A stretch of 54,606 nt of DNA from Gammaproteobacteria bacterium (GTDB lineage Bacteria > Pseudomonadota > Gammaproteobacteria > Pseudomonadales > Azotimanducaceae). The number at the start of each line of letters is the position of its first letter. The first letter of the stretch is position 1. The stretch is taken from positions 1-54,606 of the forward strand of contig PBVL01000054.1 in assembly GCA_002728675.1 (NCBI GenBank). Direction: 5' to 3'. A model generated the notes under the pieces. That model did not search any database. It was not told the origin of the DNA and saw nothing but the letters and a program-made list of their open reading frames with translations. Shown here in pieces: positions 38,317 through 46,691 of the stretch. The position numbers were made by a program, and so were the translations under genes.

Positions 38317-38319
38317 GCC

Positions 38320-38354
38320 CTGAATCCTGATCCGCTGGATCAGAGTTCAGTATA
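38320..38354 (-). promoter_or_regulatory. Long dyad overlapping the lipoprotein promoter
   Basis: CTGAATCCTGATCC (38320-38333), GCT, and GGATCAGAGTTCAG (38337-38350) form 14-base arms with two mismatches; the inner TGATCC-GCT-GGATCA is perfect. On the minus strand it overlaps a -10 TATACT (38349-38354) and ends 4 bases before the ATG. It could be an operator or a 5'-UTR hairpin over the ribosome-binding site. Confidence 0.5.
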
Positions 38355-38423
38355 GAAGTTGGAATAGGGGGCAGACCTGCCCGGTTCTCCCGCAGACTGC
38401 GGGGCACCCCGCTGTTCCCGGCG

Positions 38424-39386
38424 TCAACCGCCGATCAGCTTCATGACCGTCACCTCGCCCTGGAAGGCGAGCTTCTTGTCATCGAGTGCGTTGTGCAGGA
38501 TTTTCTGCAGCTTAGGCAGCGCAGCGTAGCGGGGCTGATCAATCAGATCGCCAATGTAGTGCTTGTTCGCGCTCGACAGGCACCCGTAGAGGTTGCCGTC
38601 TGACGACAGGCGCAGGCGCGTGCACGCTTTGCAGAACGGCTCGCTTTCGTTGGCAATGATGCCAAACGTCCCTTGCTCCGGAATCTCGAAGCGCACCGCC
38701 GTCGAGTCGTAGGGTGCGTCGGTTCGCTCGAACTCGTATCGCTCACCGATCAGGTCGAGCAGCGCTTCCATCGACATGAAGTCTGCCGCGAAGCCCTGAG
38801 ATCCGAGCAGGTGGCCCATCCGCATGAGTTCGATGTAGCGCAGTTCGATCCCACGTTCGAGGCAATATTCGAGCAGCGGGACAACCTCCGCGGCGTTCTG
38901 CGAACGCATCGGCACCATGTTGATCTTGATCTTCAGACCGAGCTCGAGCATGGCGTCGATCCCGGCAAGCACGGTCTCGAGGTCTCCCCCGCGCGCAATC
39001 GACTTGAAACGCATGGGATTGAGCGTGTCGAGGCTGATGTTCATCCGCCGCAGGCCGGACTCGGCAATGACGTCCTTCTTCTTCAAAAGCAACTGACCAT
39101 TGGTCGTGAGACTCACGTCATCGAGCGGCAGTTGCATGACGCCAAGCAGAAACTCGTCGAACTTGGGTGTCACCAGCGGTTCGCCGCCGGTGATGCGCAC
39201 CTTGTCGATACCTGCAGCGTCGATCAGGTAATCGACTGCCTTCAGCAACTCATCGGCGGGAAGCTCATCACGCGCCTTCAGCAAACGCTTGCCGTCGGGC
39301 ACGCAATACGTGCACGCGTAATTGCACGCAGCTGTCAGGCTGACGCGGAGGTTCCTGAAACTCCGGCCTAGACGATCAACTATCAT
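38424..39386 (-). CDS. moaA: GTP 3',8-cyclase MoaA
   Basis: A 320-residue radical SAM enzyme for the first step of molybdenum cofactor synthesis. The SAM 4Fe-4S motif is CNYACTYC at residues 21-28, preceded by GRSFRNLRVSLTAA. The second cluster, which binds GTP, is CKACTRLRLSSDGNLYGC near residues 250-267. KVRITGGEPLV and LTTNGQLL are conserved, and the protein ends in the functional Gly-Gly. The open frame extends to 39515, but the ATG at 39386 (MIVDRLGRSFRNL) fits the family start. No other moa or mob gene lies in the window, so it stands apart from the rest of the pathway. Confidence 0.95.
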   Translation of the reverse strand: MIVDRLGRSFRNLRVSLTAACNYACTYCVPDGKRLLKARDELPADELLKAVDYLIDAAGIDKVRITGGEPLVTPKFDEFLLGVMQLPLDDVSLTTNGQLLLKKKDVIAESGLRRMNISLDTLNPMRFKSIARGGDLETVLAGIDAMLELGLKIKINMVPMRSQNAAEVVPLLEYCLERGIELRYIELMRMGHLLGSQGFAADFMSMEALLDLIGERYEFERTDAPYDSTAVRFEIPEQGTFGIIANESEPFCKACTRLRLSSDGNLYGCLSSANKHYIGDLIDQPRYAALPKLQKILHNALDDKKLAFQGEVTVMKLIGG

Positions 39387-39616
39387 TCGGGTAGGAAGGC
39401 TCGATACCGCACCGCAGGCGATTATGGCATGGTTGCGGCGGCAAAGGCAGGTTAAGCACGAACAGACGCCGAGCGACGGCCGAAGGCTCGTGCAGACGAT
39501 CGCGGGAGGGGTCACGGCGTGCTCAGGTGGGTGATGGACTCGGTCGTCAACTGGCTGAACGGGAGAAAAGGTGCCGGGCGTTTCCGCTCTCCGACTAGGA
39601 GCAGATTCGCTACGAG

Positions 39617-40522
39617 TTGAAACCCTGTGACGTCCTGCTGGTCGAGGGCACCTCGCGGGTCAGCGAGATCATCAAACTCATCACCCAAAGCCCCTGGTCA
39701 CACGTAGTACTCTACCTGGGGCGTCTGCACGACGTCGAGGACCCCGATCTCAGGCGGATCGTGAGCCAGCACTACGACGGCGACGCTGGCGATCAGCTGC
39801 TGGTGGAGAGCCTCCTCGGATACGGCACGATCGTCCGACCCCTCGAGGTTTACCGACACGACCATCTGCGCATCTGTCGTCCATCGGGCATCACGCATCC
39901 GGACGCTCAGCACGTCGTCCGCTATGCCGTCAGCCGTCTGGGCGTCGACTACGACGTCAGGCAGATATTCGACCTCGCCCGGTTCTTCTTCCCCTGGTGG
40001 ATTCTGCCGCGGCGCTTCCGCTCGTCGCTGTTCCGTCACAACCCCGGTCGCTCCACACGTACCGTCTGTTCGACGATGATCGCGAACGCCTTCTCATTCG
40101 TGCAGTTCCCGATCCTGCCGTTGATGAAGGCTGTGGACGCGAACGACTCGGCGCCGGTTCAGATGTTCAGGCGCAATCCCAAGCTGTGTACCCCAAGCGA
40201 CTTCGACTACTCACCCTATTTCGAGATCATCAAATATCCGTTTGTCGGCTTCACACACGGGCAGGACTATCATCTGCTGCCCTGGCACGGGACAGGGCAG
40301 CTCGAGTCCGACGAGGCCGGACTCTACATCGACCCGACGCTGCAGCCGACGTCGGACGCGGTCGACGACGCAATTGGACGCGCGCTCGAAGGACTCGACA
40401 TGCCCCCGCCGGCGTTCGACCAGGCGGCGGTTGACACAAGTGACGCGGTCAGTCCCTACCGACCGGACACCGCCGGAAGGGCCGGTGACGGCGCCGCCAA
40501 TGAAGGCCCGGCGACGTCTTGA
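39617..40522 (+). CDS. YiiX-like permuted NlpC/P60 cysteine hydrolase, 5' end frameshifted
   Basis: The readable part (301 residues from a TTG) is a permuted papain-like hydrolase of the YiiX/YaeF group. Catalytic candidates are His in SPWSHVVLYLG near residue 29 and Cys in TRTVCSTMIANAFSF near 154. PCDVLLVEGTSRVSEIIKLITQ opens the domain. The C-terminal 90 residues are a low-complexity tail. The true start seems to be the GTG at 39519, preceded by GGAGG (39505-39509). It gives MLRWVMDSVVNWLNGRKGAGRF in another frame and joins, with one shift near 39594, to EQIRYELKPCDVLL. An in-frame TAG just before EQIRY blocks a simple extension. Whether the shift is real or a sequence error is open. The family cleaves amide or lipid bonds; the substrate is unknown. 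Confidence 0.75.
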   Translation: MKPCDVLLVEGTSRVSEIIKLITQSPWSHVVLYLGRLHDVEDPDLRRIVSQHYDGDAGDQLLVESLLGYGTIVRPLEVYRHDHLRICRPSGITHPDAQHVVRYAVSRLGVDYDVRQIFDLARFFFPWWILPRRFRSSLFRHNPGRSTRTVCSTMIANAFSFVQFPILPLMKAVDANDSAPVQMFRRNPKLCTPSDFDYSPYFEIIKYPFVGFTHGQDYHLLPWHGTGQLESDEAGLYIDPTLQPTSDAVDDAIGRALEGLDMPPPAFDQAAVDTSDAVSPYRPDTAGRAGDGAANEGPATS

Positions 40523-40670
40523 AAGAAAGTGCGCCGATCGACTGGCGGAATCCGGAATCTGGACCATACTGAAAGTGTCGCCTCTCTCACCCCCATGGAG
40601 AGCCCGGCGGCGAGGGTCTCATGACCTCGTCATGCTGAAAGGCATTCAAGTGTCACTCCGAATGGTGTTC

Positions 40671-40699
40671 GGCCCGGACAATGTCCGGGCCACTTTTTT
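40671..40699. terminator. Rho-independent terminator
   Basis: A perfect 9-bp stem GGCCCGGAC/GTCCGGGCC (40671-40679 and 40683-40691) has an AAT loop and is followed by ACTTTTTTC. It ends the hydrolase transcript on the plus strand. It sits 30 bases from the end of murF and may stop that transcript too. Confidence 0.9.
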
Positions 40700-40731
40700 C
40701 GTGACACGTTGCGTATCTGAGAAAAGGCGGG

Positions 40732-42123
40732 TCAGCCGCCTCGCCTCTCCAGTGCCTCGATGAGGCGTTGGGTCCATTGATGGACCCAGAACACCCGGTT
40801 GGACCCTTTGACGAGCACCTGATCGCCCGGCTGAAGTTCCTCCGCGAACGTTTCAGGCGGCAGTTCTGCAACTGAGCTGACGTGCTTCCAGCGCGGGGCA
40901 TGCGCCGGAAATTCCGCGAGCCCGTCTCCCACCGTGATCACTCCGCTGAGACCGGCAGTTGCGTCGGCCAGACTGTCGTAGAACGTGGGTGCTTCACCTC
41001 CGAGTTCAAGAATCTCGCCGAGCACGGCGATACGCCGGCCGCCCTCCCTGGATCGCAGCGCCTCGAGCGCATGCGCCATGCTGACGGGGTTTGCGTTGTA
41101 GCTGTCATCGCAGATGGTCACGCCTCCTACCCGCGTCAGCGCACCCCGCCCGGCCAGTGGACCGAGGTGCGCCCATGCAGTCTCCGCTGCGTCGGCTGGA
41201 AGATCGAGCAGCGCGCCGATGGTGAGGGCGGCCCGCATCGTCTGCACGTGGTGGTGACCCGCGTCCGGTGCCCGAAGCGACAAGCGCGTGCCGCGGTAAT
41301 CGAAGACCAACCGGGACTCACGGTCGTCGATCAGGCGCACGGGGCTGCCGGCGCCGTCATAGACAATCACGTGAGGCCCCCGCTCCCCCAGCGCCTCCGG
41401 CACGAGCAGCGTTCCACCGGGGAGCAACCCCTCGCGGATCGAGAGCTTCTCGCGCCGAATGCCGGCAATCCCGTCCGTGAACTGTTCCAGATGAACGGGT
41501 AGCACGTTCAACACGACCGCAATCTCCGGTTCGACGAGTTTCGCGAGCGGTGCCAGTTCTCCCGGATGGTTCATTCCGACCTCGAACGCGGCGCGGGTCG
41601 TCGCGCGGGGCATTCGGGCCATCGAGAGCGGCACGCCCCAATGGTTGTTGAGACTGCCGGTCGAGGGATGTCCATTGCCCACGACTCGGAAGAGCGCTTC
41701 CACGAGATGACGCAAGGTTGTCTTGCCGGAACTGCCAGTCATCGCCACGACCCTGGCATCCGCGCGGCGGCGCGCGGCGCGGGCGATCGCCCAGAGCCCC
41801 TCGAAGGTATCGGGAACCAGAATGCACGGCGCGGCAGCAGTGCCCGTACCCACCGACATCGATTTACCTGCTTCCGGAGCCGTCAGTTGGTGTACCAGTG
41901 CGCCGGCCGCGCCGGCCGCAAACGCGGCCTGCACGAACTCGTGACCGTCACGTCCCGCGCCGCCGGAACTGTGAAACGGCGGAGGTGCAGAACCGCGGAG
42001 CGCAACGAACAGGTCACCTTCCGCTACCGTGCGGCTGTCGATGCTGACGCCACGAATCTCAGGTCCCGTCTGGTCGGCGACATGCACCGCCGCTGTCAGC
42101 TCAGTCCAGGTCCAGAGACTCAT
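40732..42123 (-). CDS. murF: UDP-N-acetylmuramoyl-tripeptide--D-alanyl-D-alanine ligase
   Basis: A 463-residue Mur ligase that adds D-Ala-D-Ala to the peptidoglycan precursor in the cytoplasm. The N-terminal domain has GVSIDSRTVAEGDLFVALRG, which binds the UDP-sugar. The ATP loop is MTGSSGKTTLRHL near residue 130. FEVGMNHPGELAPLAKLVEPEIAVVLNV and CDDSYNANPVSM are the MurF signatures. The C-terminal domain ends VLVKGSNRVFWVHQWTQRL. Residues about 43-60 contain a Pro/Ser/Gly insertion (APPPFHSSGGAGRDG). It is not within a dcw (mur-fts) cluster: its neighbour upstream is a GNAT acetyltransferase, 21 bases away, and its 3' end faces the terminator. Confidence 0.93.
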   Translation of the reverse strand: MSLWTWTELTAAVHVADQTGPEIRGVSIDSRTVAEGDLFVALRGSAPPPFHSSGGAGRDGHEFVQAAFAAGAAGALVHQLTAPEAGKSMSVGTGTAAAPCILVPDTFEGLWAIARAARRRADARVVAMTGSSGKTTLRHLVEALFRVVGNGHPSTGSLNNHWGVPLSMARMPRATTRAAFEVGMNHPGELAPLAKLVEPEIAVVLNVLPVHLEQFTDGIAGIRREKLSIREGLLPGGTLLVPEALGERGPHVIVYDGAGSPVRLIDDRESRLVFDYRGTRLSLRAPDAGHHHVQTMRAALTIGALLDLPADAAETAWAHLGPLAGRGALTRVGGVTICDDSYNANPVSMAHALEALRSREGGRRIAVLGEILELGGEAPTFYDSLADATAGLSGVITVGDGLAEFPAHAPRWKHVSSVAELPPETFAEELQPGDQVLVKGSNRVFWVHQWTQRLIEALERRGG

Positions 42124-42144
42124 GGGTACCGACCGGAGCGCCGA

Positions 42145-42633
42145 CTACGGCTTCTGTTCGGCGACGGCGGGATCGATCAGGTCATTGACCATCCGTACAG
42201 CAGCCTCTTTACCGTCGTAGTAGCCCGGGAGGGTCTTTTCCGATGCGTACCCCGCACGTTCGTAGAACCGTTGCGCACCTTCGTTCGTGCTGCGTACCTC
42301 GAGAACGATCCGATCACACCCCGCGGTGCGCGCTGACTCGGTCATCCACTCCAGCATCCGGGTGCCGAGCCCCCTGCGCTGGTGCGCCTCGCGCACGGCG
42401 AAAAGCGTGAGATGGGCGTGATTGGTATGAAATTCCATCAGCCCGAAGCCAACGATTTCAATGCGCGTCTCAGCCACGAGGCCAAGGGTTTCGGAATCGC
42501 TGATCGCGCGCTCGACCCGTTTGGGAGTCCAGCTCCAGCCGAGCCCAGTCTCGATCAGGTCACGCGAGAGGTTCGCGATCCTACGCGCATCGCGCCTTCG
42601 CGCGAGCCGCAGTTCTGACTCGACGGCGCTCAT
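42145..42633 (-). CDS. GNAT-family N-acetyltransferase (RimI-like)
   Basis: A 162-residue GCN5-related acetyltransferase. The acetyl-CoA pyrophosphate loop is in LFAVREAHQRRGLGTRMLEWM, and RIVLEVRSTNEGAQRFYERAGYASEKTLPGYY matches the C-terminal half of RimI-like enzymes, which acetylate protein N-termini or small amines. The substrate cannot be inferred. Its ATG overlaps the stop of the acyl-CoA dehydrogenase (ATGA), so it is transcribed with the lipid genes and with murF. Confidence 0.85.
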   Translation of the reverse strand: MSAVESELRLARRRDARRIANLSRDLIETGLGWSWTPKRVERAISDSETLGLVAETRIEIVGFGLMEFHTNHAHLTLFAVREAHQRRGLGTRMLEWMTESARTAGCDRIVLEVRSTNEGAQRFYERAGYASEKTLPGYYDGKEAAVRMVNDLIDPAVAEQKP

Positions 42634-43826
42634 TGCTGGCCGGTCGGGATCTCGTTGAACGGCACCGACTTGTCGACACGGATGTCGCCCGGCAGGCCGA
42701 GCACCCGTTCGGCAATGATGTTCAGCAGAATCTCATCCGTGCCACCGGCAATCCTGCTGCCGGGCGCCCCCAGGTAGCCCAGCTGAAACGTACCGTCGGC
42801 GGCTTCCATCGACGTTCCGGCCATGTCGAGCAGATCGATACAGAACGAGGCGATGTCCTGAGTCTGCTTCGCGCTGACGAGCTTGCCAATGGAATTCTCG
42901 GGGCCGGGCGTCTCGCCGCGCGACAGGGCCGACTGCGTGCGATAGCGTGTGAATCTCAGCCCGGACTCCCGGCAATACCAGTCTGCAAGACGGGAACGCA
43001 CGTCCCTGTCCTCGATGGCGGGCGCATCACCCAACTCGACGGACGCGGCCAGCGACATCGCGCCTTCGAACCCCATCGCGCCGCCGGCGCCGCCAATCGC
43101 GGCGCGTTCGTTCATGAGCGTCGTGATGGCGACCTGCCAGCCCTGCCCGACGCCACCGAGACGCTGGGCGTCCGGAATGCGGACGTCGGTAAAATACACC
43201 TCGTTGAAGTTCGACGCACCGCTGATCTGCTTGATCGGACGCACTTCAACACCCTGACTTTTCATGTCGAGGAAAAAGTAGGTGAGTCCCTGGTGTTTGG
43301 GCACCTCCGCATCCGATCGTGTCACGAGGATCGCGTAATCGCTGTAGTGCGCGCCGGAAGTCCAGATCTTCTGTCCGTTGATGACCCACTCGTCGCCGTC
43401 CTTCTCGGCCCGTGTCCTGAGCGCGGCGAGGTCTGAGCCACCCGCCGGTTCGCTGAAGAGCTGGCACCAGACTTCCTCCCCACTCCCGAGCTTCGGCAGA
43501 AAACGCTCTTTCTGCTCGTCGCTTGCATACGCCATCATGGTCGGCGCGGCCATCCCCTGACCGATCGTGAAAAATCCGGCCGGCACGTCGAAGCGCGACT
43601 CCTCTTCGACGAAGATTGCCGCTTCCGTCGGAGTTGCACCCCTGCCGCCATATTCTTTCGGCCAGCGCAAACAGGCCCAGCCTGCCTCGTACTTGCGAAG
43701 TTGCCAGGCTTTGGCCCGCTCCAGCGCGTCACCGCCGGTTGCCGCAAACTCCGGCGCGTTGCCGGCCAGCCAGTCGCGCGCTTCGGCGCGGAACGTGGCC
43801 TCTGTGTCCGTATCGTTAAAGTCCAT
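42630..43826 (-). CDS. Acyl-CoA dehydrogenase (larger partner of a pair)
   Basis: A 398-residue acyl-CoA dehydrogenase. FAD-binding motifs LFSEPAGGSDLAAL and GQKIWTSGAHYSDYAILVTR, and the acyl pocket strand GGVGQGWQVAITTLMNERA, are intact. Near the C-terminus it reads RIAGGTDEILLNIIAERVLGLP: the Glu position of the medium-chain enzymes (YEGT) is Gly. This form resembles the larger members of paired acyl-CoA dehydrogenases such as FadE29/ChsE2. It lies 17 bases after another acyl-CoA dehydrogenase of 370 residues. The two likely form one complex, and its electrons would go to ETF (32753-34434). Confidence 0.88.
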   Translation of the reverse strand: MDFNDTDTEATFRAEARDWLAGNAPEFAATGGDALERAKAWQLRKYEAGWACLRWPKEYGGRGATPTEAAIFVEEESRFDVPAGFFTIGQGMAAPTMMAYASDEQKERFLPKLGSGEEVWCQLFSEPAGGSDLAALRTRAEKDGDEWVINGQKIWTSGAHYSDYAILVTRSDAEVPKHQGLTYFFLDMKSQGVEVRPIKQISGASNFNEVYFTDVRIPDAQRLGGVGQGWQVAITTLMNERAAIGGAGGAMGFEGAMSLAASVELGDAPAIEDRDVRSRLADWYCRESGLRFTRYRTQSALSRGETPGPENSIGKLVSAKQTQDIASFCIDLLDMAGTSMEAADGTFQLGYLGAPGSRIAGGTDEILLNIIAERVLGLPGDIRVDKSVPFNEIPTGQQ

Positions 43827-43843
43827 GCTGAGCTCCTCCTGCT

Positions 43844-44956
43844 TCAGGCCGCGCGTTCGGCTTCGAGTCGACTGATGAGCTTCTCTTTCCAGACCCCTTC
43901 ACTGCCGAGATTCACCGACAGCAGTTTGGCCCGCCGGTAGTAGAGGTGGCAGTCGAACTCCCACGTGAAGCCCATGCCGCCGTGCGTCTGGATATTCTCT
44001 TCAGCGCATTCCCGGTAGGCCTGCGTCGCCGAGACTCGCGCGGTTGCGGCCGCAACGCCGAGCTCGGGCGCACCGGTGGAGAGCGCCCACGCCCCGTAAT
44101 AGCTGTTCGAGCGTGCGAGCGTGGTGGCGACGTACATCCGCGCCAGCTTGTGCTTGATGGCCTGGTAGCCCGCGATCGGACGGCCGAACGCGTAGCGGCC
44201 CATCGCGTACTCCCTGGCCATTTCGATCGCTGCCTGACTGCCACCCACCTGCTCGAATGCGAACAAGACGGCAGCGCGATCGAACAGTTGTCCAAGCGCA
44301 GCCATCCCGTCACCGCCGTCAGCCAGCGGTTCGGCGTCCGCGCCGTCGAAGGTCACGCGCGCATGGGATCGGGTCGGATCGATCGTGTCCATCACCTCAC
44401 GCGTCACGCCGGAACCCGCCAGATCCGTCACACACAACTGCGGCCCGTCTTCACCCTTCGCGAGGACAATTGCCAAATCAGCCACATCGCCATCGGCCAC
44501 CATGATCTTCGTGCCGCTCAGCTTTCCGCCGGCAAGCGTCGTTGACAGACGTTCCGCCTTGAGTGCACCCGGTCCTTCGGCAACCGCCAGACACCCGATT
44601 GCTGCGCCTTCTGCCAGCCTGGCGAGATGCCCCTCCTGCTGCGCGGGACTCCCGAACTGCAGCAACGCCTCCGTCGCGAGGTAGACCGATGATGAGAAAG
44701 GGATGGGGGACAGTGCGCGACCCAGTTCCTCAGCCAGCACACAGAGTTCGAGGTGCCCGAGGCCAAGCCCGCCGAACTTCTCCGGAATCGCGGTCGCTGT
44801 CCAGCCGAGCGCGGCGACGTCACGCCAAAGGTCGGCGTCATAGGGGGTATCGGAATCCAGAATGGCCCGGGCGACCTTCAGACCGGACTTATCCGCGAGG
44901 AAACTTGCCGCCTGGTCCCTCAGCAGGTTCTGTTCTTCGGAAAACTCGAAATTCAT
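43844..44956 (-). CDS. Acyl-CoA dehydrogenase (smaller partner of a pair)
   Basis: A 370-residue acyl-CoA dehydrogenase. It opens MNFEFSEEQNLLRDQAASFLADKS. QLFDRAAVLFAFEQVGGSQAAIEMAREYAMGRYAFGRPIAGYQAIKHKLARMYV is the FAD/C-terminal helix region, and NIQTHGGMGFTWEFDCHLYYRRAKLL is typical of the small chains of two-subunit acyl-CoA dehydrogenases. The FAD-contact region in the middle domain is degenerate (AVAEGPGALKAERLS). It would form an alpha2beta2 enzyme with the 42630 product. It follows the acyl-CoA ligase by 56 bases on the same strand. Confidence 0.87.
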   Translation of the reverse strand: MNFEFSEEQNLLRDQAASFLADKSGLKVARAILDSDTPYDADLWRDVAALGWTATAIPEKFGGLGLGHLELCVLAEELGRALSPIPFSSSVYLATEALLQFGSPAQQEGHLARLAEGAAIGCLAVAEGPGALKAERLSTTLAGGKLSGTKIMVADGDVADLAIVLAKGEDGPQLCVTDLAGSGVTREVMDTIDPTRSHARVTFDGADAEPLADGGDGMAALGQLFDRAAVLFAFEQVGGSQAAIEMAREYAMGRYAFGRPIAGYQAIKHKLARMYVATTLARSNSYYGAWALSTGAPELGVAAATARVSATQAYRECAEENIQTHGGMGFTWEFDCHLYYRRAKLLSVNLGSEGVWKEKLISRLEAERAA

Positions 44957-45012
44957 GGTTCATTGGCTCCATTGTTACGCGGCCTCAGTTCTGCCGGCAT
45001 CGTGTCAGACGT

Positions 45013-46641
45013 TCAGGCTCCCTGCGCCTCGGCCGTCTCCCGCAGCAGGTATTTCTGCACTTTACCCGTCGACGTCTTGGTCAGCGGGCCGAAGATCACG
45101 GTCTTCGGGACCTTGAACCGCGCAAGCTCGCCGCGGCAGTACTCGATGACGTCGTCCGCAGTCAGGGTTGCCCCGTCCTTCACCGTCACGAAGGCACAGG
45201 GATGTTCTCCCCACTTCTCGTCGGACTTCGCCACGACAGCGGCTTCGAGGATGTCCGGATGTTTGAACAGGACGTCCTCGATCTCGATGCTGGAGATGTT
45301 CTCCCCGCCGCTGATGATGATGTCCTTGGAGCGGTCCTTGATCTGGATGTAACGGTCCGGGTGGAGCACCGCTATATCCCCCGAATGGAACCAGCCGCCG
45401 GCAAATGACTCGGCGCTTGCCGTGGGATTTTTCAGGTATCCCTTCATGACGATGTTGCCGCGCATGAAGACTTCGCCCTGCGTTTCGCCGTCGGCAGGTA
45501 CCGGTTCGAGCGTTTCCGGGTCAGCCACCATCATGTCTTCCGCCAGCACCGCGGCGATCCCCTGACGGGCCTTGAGACGAGCCCGCTGCTCGTCGCTCTC
45601 GCTGTCCCACTCCGATTTCCACGCGGAGACGACCATTGGTCCATAGGTCTCGGTGAGACCGTAGACCTGGGTGACCTCGAACCCGAGCGCCTCCATGCCC
45701 TGAATGACGGCCGCGGGCGGCGCCGCACCCGCTGTCATGACCCTGATCCCTGCCGGCACACCCTCTTTGAGCCAGTCCGGGGCGTTGATCAGCGTATTGA
45801 GGACGACCGGCGCGCCGCAGAAGTGCGTGACCGCCTCGTCCCTGAACGCGGTGAAGATCGCATCCTCACGCACGTGACGCAGGCACACCGACGTGCCCGC
45901 CACCGCCGCCAGGGTCCAGGGAAAACACCAACCGTTGCAGTGAAACATCGGCAGCGTCCACAGGTAGCGTGGATGCAGTCCCATGCCCCAGGTCAGCGCG
46001 TTGTTGGCCGCATTCAGATAGGCGCCGCGGTGGTGATAGACGACGCCTTTGGGGTTGCCCGTCGTCCCCGAGGTGTAGTTCAGCGAGATGGCGTCCCACT
46101 CGTCTGCGGGCAGCGCCCACTCGAACTCCGGGTTGCCGGCGTCGATGAGTTCTTCGTAGCTGAGATCACCCAGGCGGGCCTCCTGGTCGAACTGGGCATC
46201 GACGACATCGATGACGAGCGGGGAGCCGTCCGAGATCCCCAGCGCCTCGCCCACGACACCCGCGAACTCGGCCTCGGTCACGACAATCCTGGCCTCGGCG
46301 TGATCGAGGATGAACGCAACCGTGCGCGCGTCCAGGCGCGTGTTGATCGCGTTGAGCACGGCGCCCGTCATGGCGACCGCAAAGTGCAACTCGAACATTG
46401 CCGGGATGTTCGGCAGCATCGCAGCGACCGTGTCACCGCGTCCGACCCCAAGTTCGGCAAGGACCGATGCAAACGCCCGACACCGCGCATACGTCTGCGC
46501 CCAGGTGTAGCGTTCCGGTCCGTGCACCACGGACGGGACCTCCGGGTAGATGGCAGCGGAACGGCGGAGGTAGGAGAGCGGCGAAAGGGGCGTGTAGTTG
46601 GCCTCGTTACGATCCAGATCCTGGCTGTAAATGTCGCTCAC
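45013..46641 (-). CDS. AMP-forming acyl-CoA ligase
   Basis: A 542-residue adenylate-forming ligase that activates a carboxylic acid to its CoA thioester. Motifs are the P-loop YTSGTTGNPKGVVYHH near residue 186, the YGLTETYGP block, GWFHSGDIAVLHPDRYIQIKDRSKDIIISGGENISSIEIED, and the catalytic Lys in LTKTSTGKVQKYLLRE near the end. It resembles medium-chain and DmdB-like ligases; chain specificity cannot be read. The start is GTG (46641). It is the first gene of a minus-strand set with two acyl-CoA dehydrogenases, an acetyltransferase and murF, and it is divergent from the HAD phosphatase by 50 bases. Confidence 0.9.
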   Translation of the reverse strand: MSDIYSQDLDRNEANYTPLSPLSYLRRSAAIYPEVPSVVHGPERYTWAQTYARCRAFASVLAELGVGRGDTVAAMLPNIPAMFELHFAVAMTGAVLNAINTRLDARTVAFILDHAEARIVVTEAEFAGVVGEALGISDGSPLVIDVVDAQFDQEARLGDLSYEELIDAGNPEFEWALPADEWDAISLNYTSGTTGNPKGVVYHHRGAYLNAANNALTWGMGLHPRYLWTLPMFHCNGWCFPWTLAAVAGTSVCLRHVREDAIFTAFRDEAVTHFCGAPVVLNTLINAPDWLKEGVPAGIRVMTAGAAPPAAVIQGMEALGFEVTQVYGLTETYGPMVVSAWKSEWDSESDEQRARLKARQGIAAVLAEDMMVADPETLEPVPADGETQGEVFMRGNIVMKGYLKNPTASAESFAGGWFHSGDIAVLHPDRYIQIKDRSKDIIISGGENISSIEIEDVLFKHPDILEAAVVAKSDEKWGEHPCAFVTVKDGATLTADDVIEYCRGELARFKVPKTVIFGPLTKTSTGKVQKYLLRETAEAQGA

Positions 46642-46691
46642 GGTGCCTCGCCTGCCTGTCGTCGTAGGGTCGGCAACCGTAACATCAACTC

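Noticed and set aside
38399-38412. GCGGGG-CA-CCCCGC hairpin as a moaA terminator
   Set aside because: The loop would be only two bases, and no U-run follows on the moaA strand.
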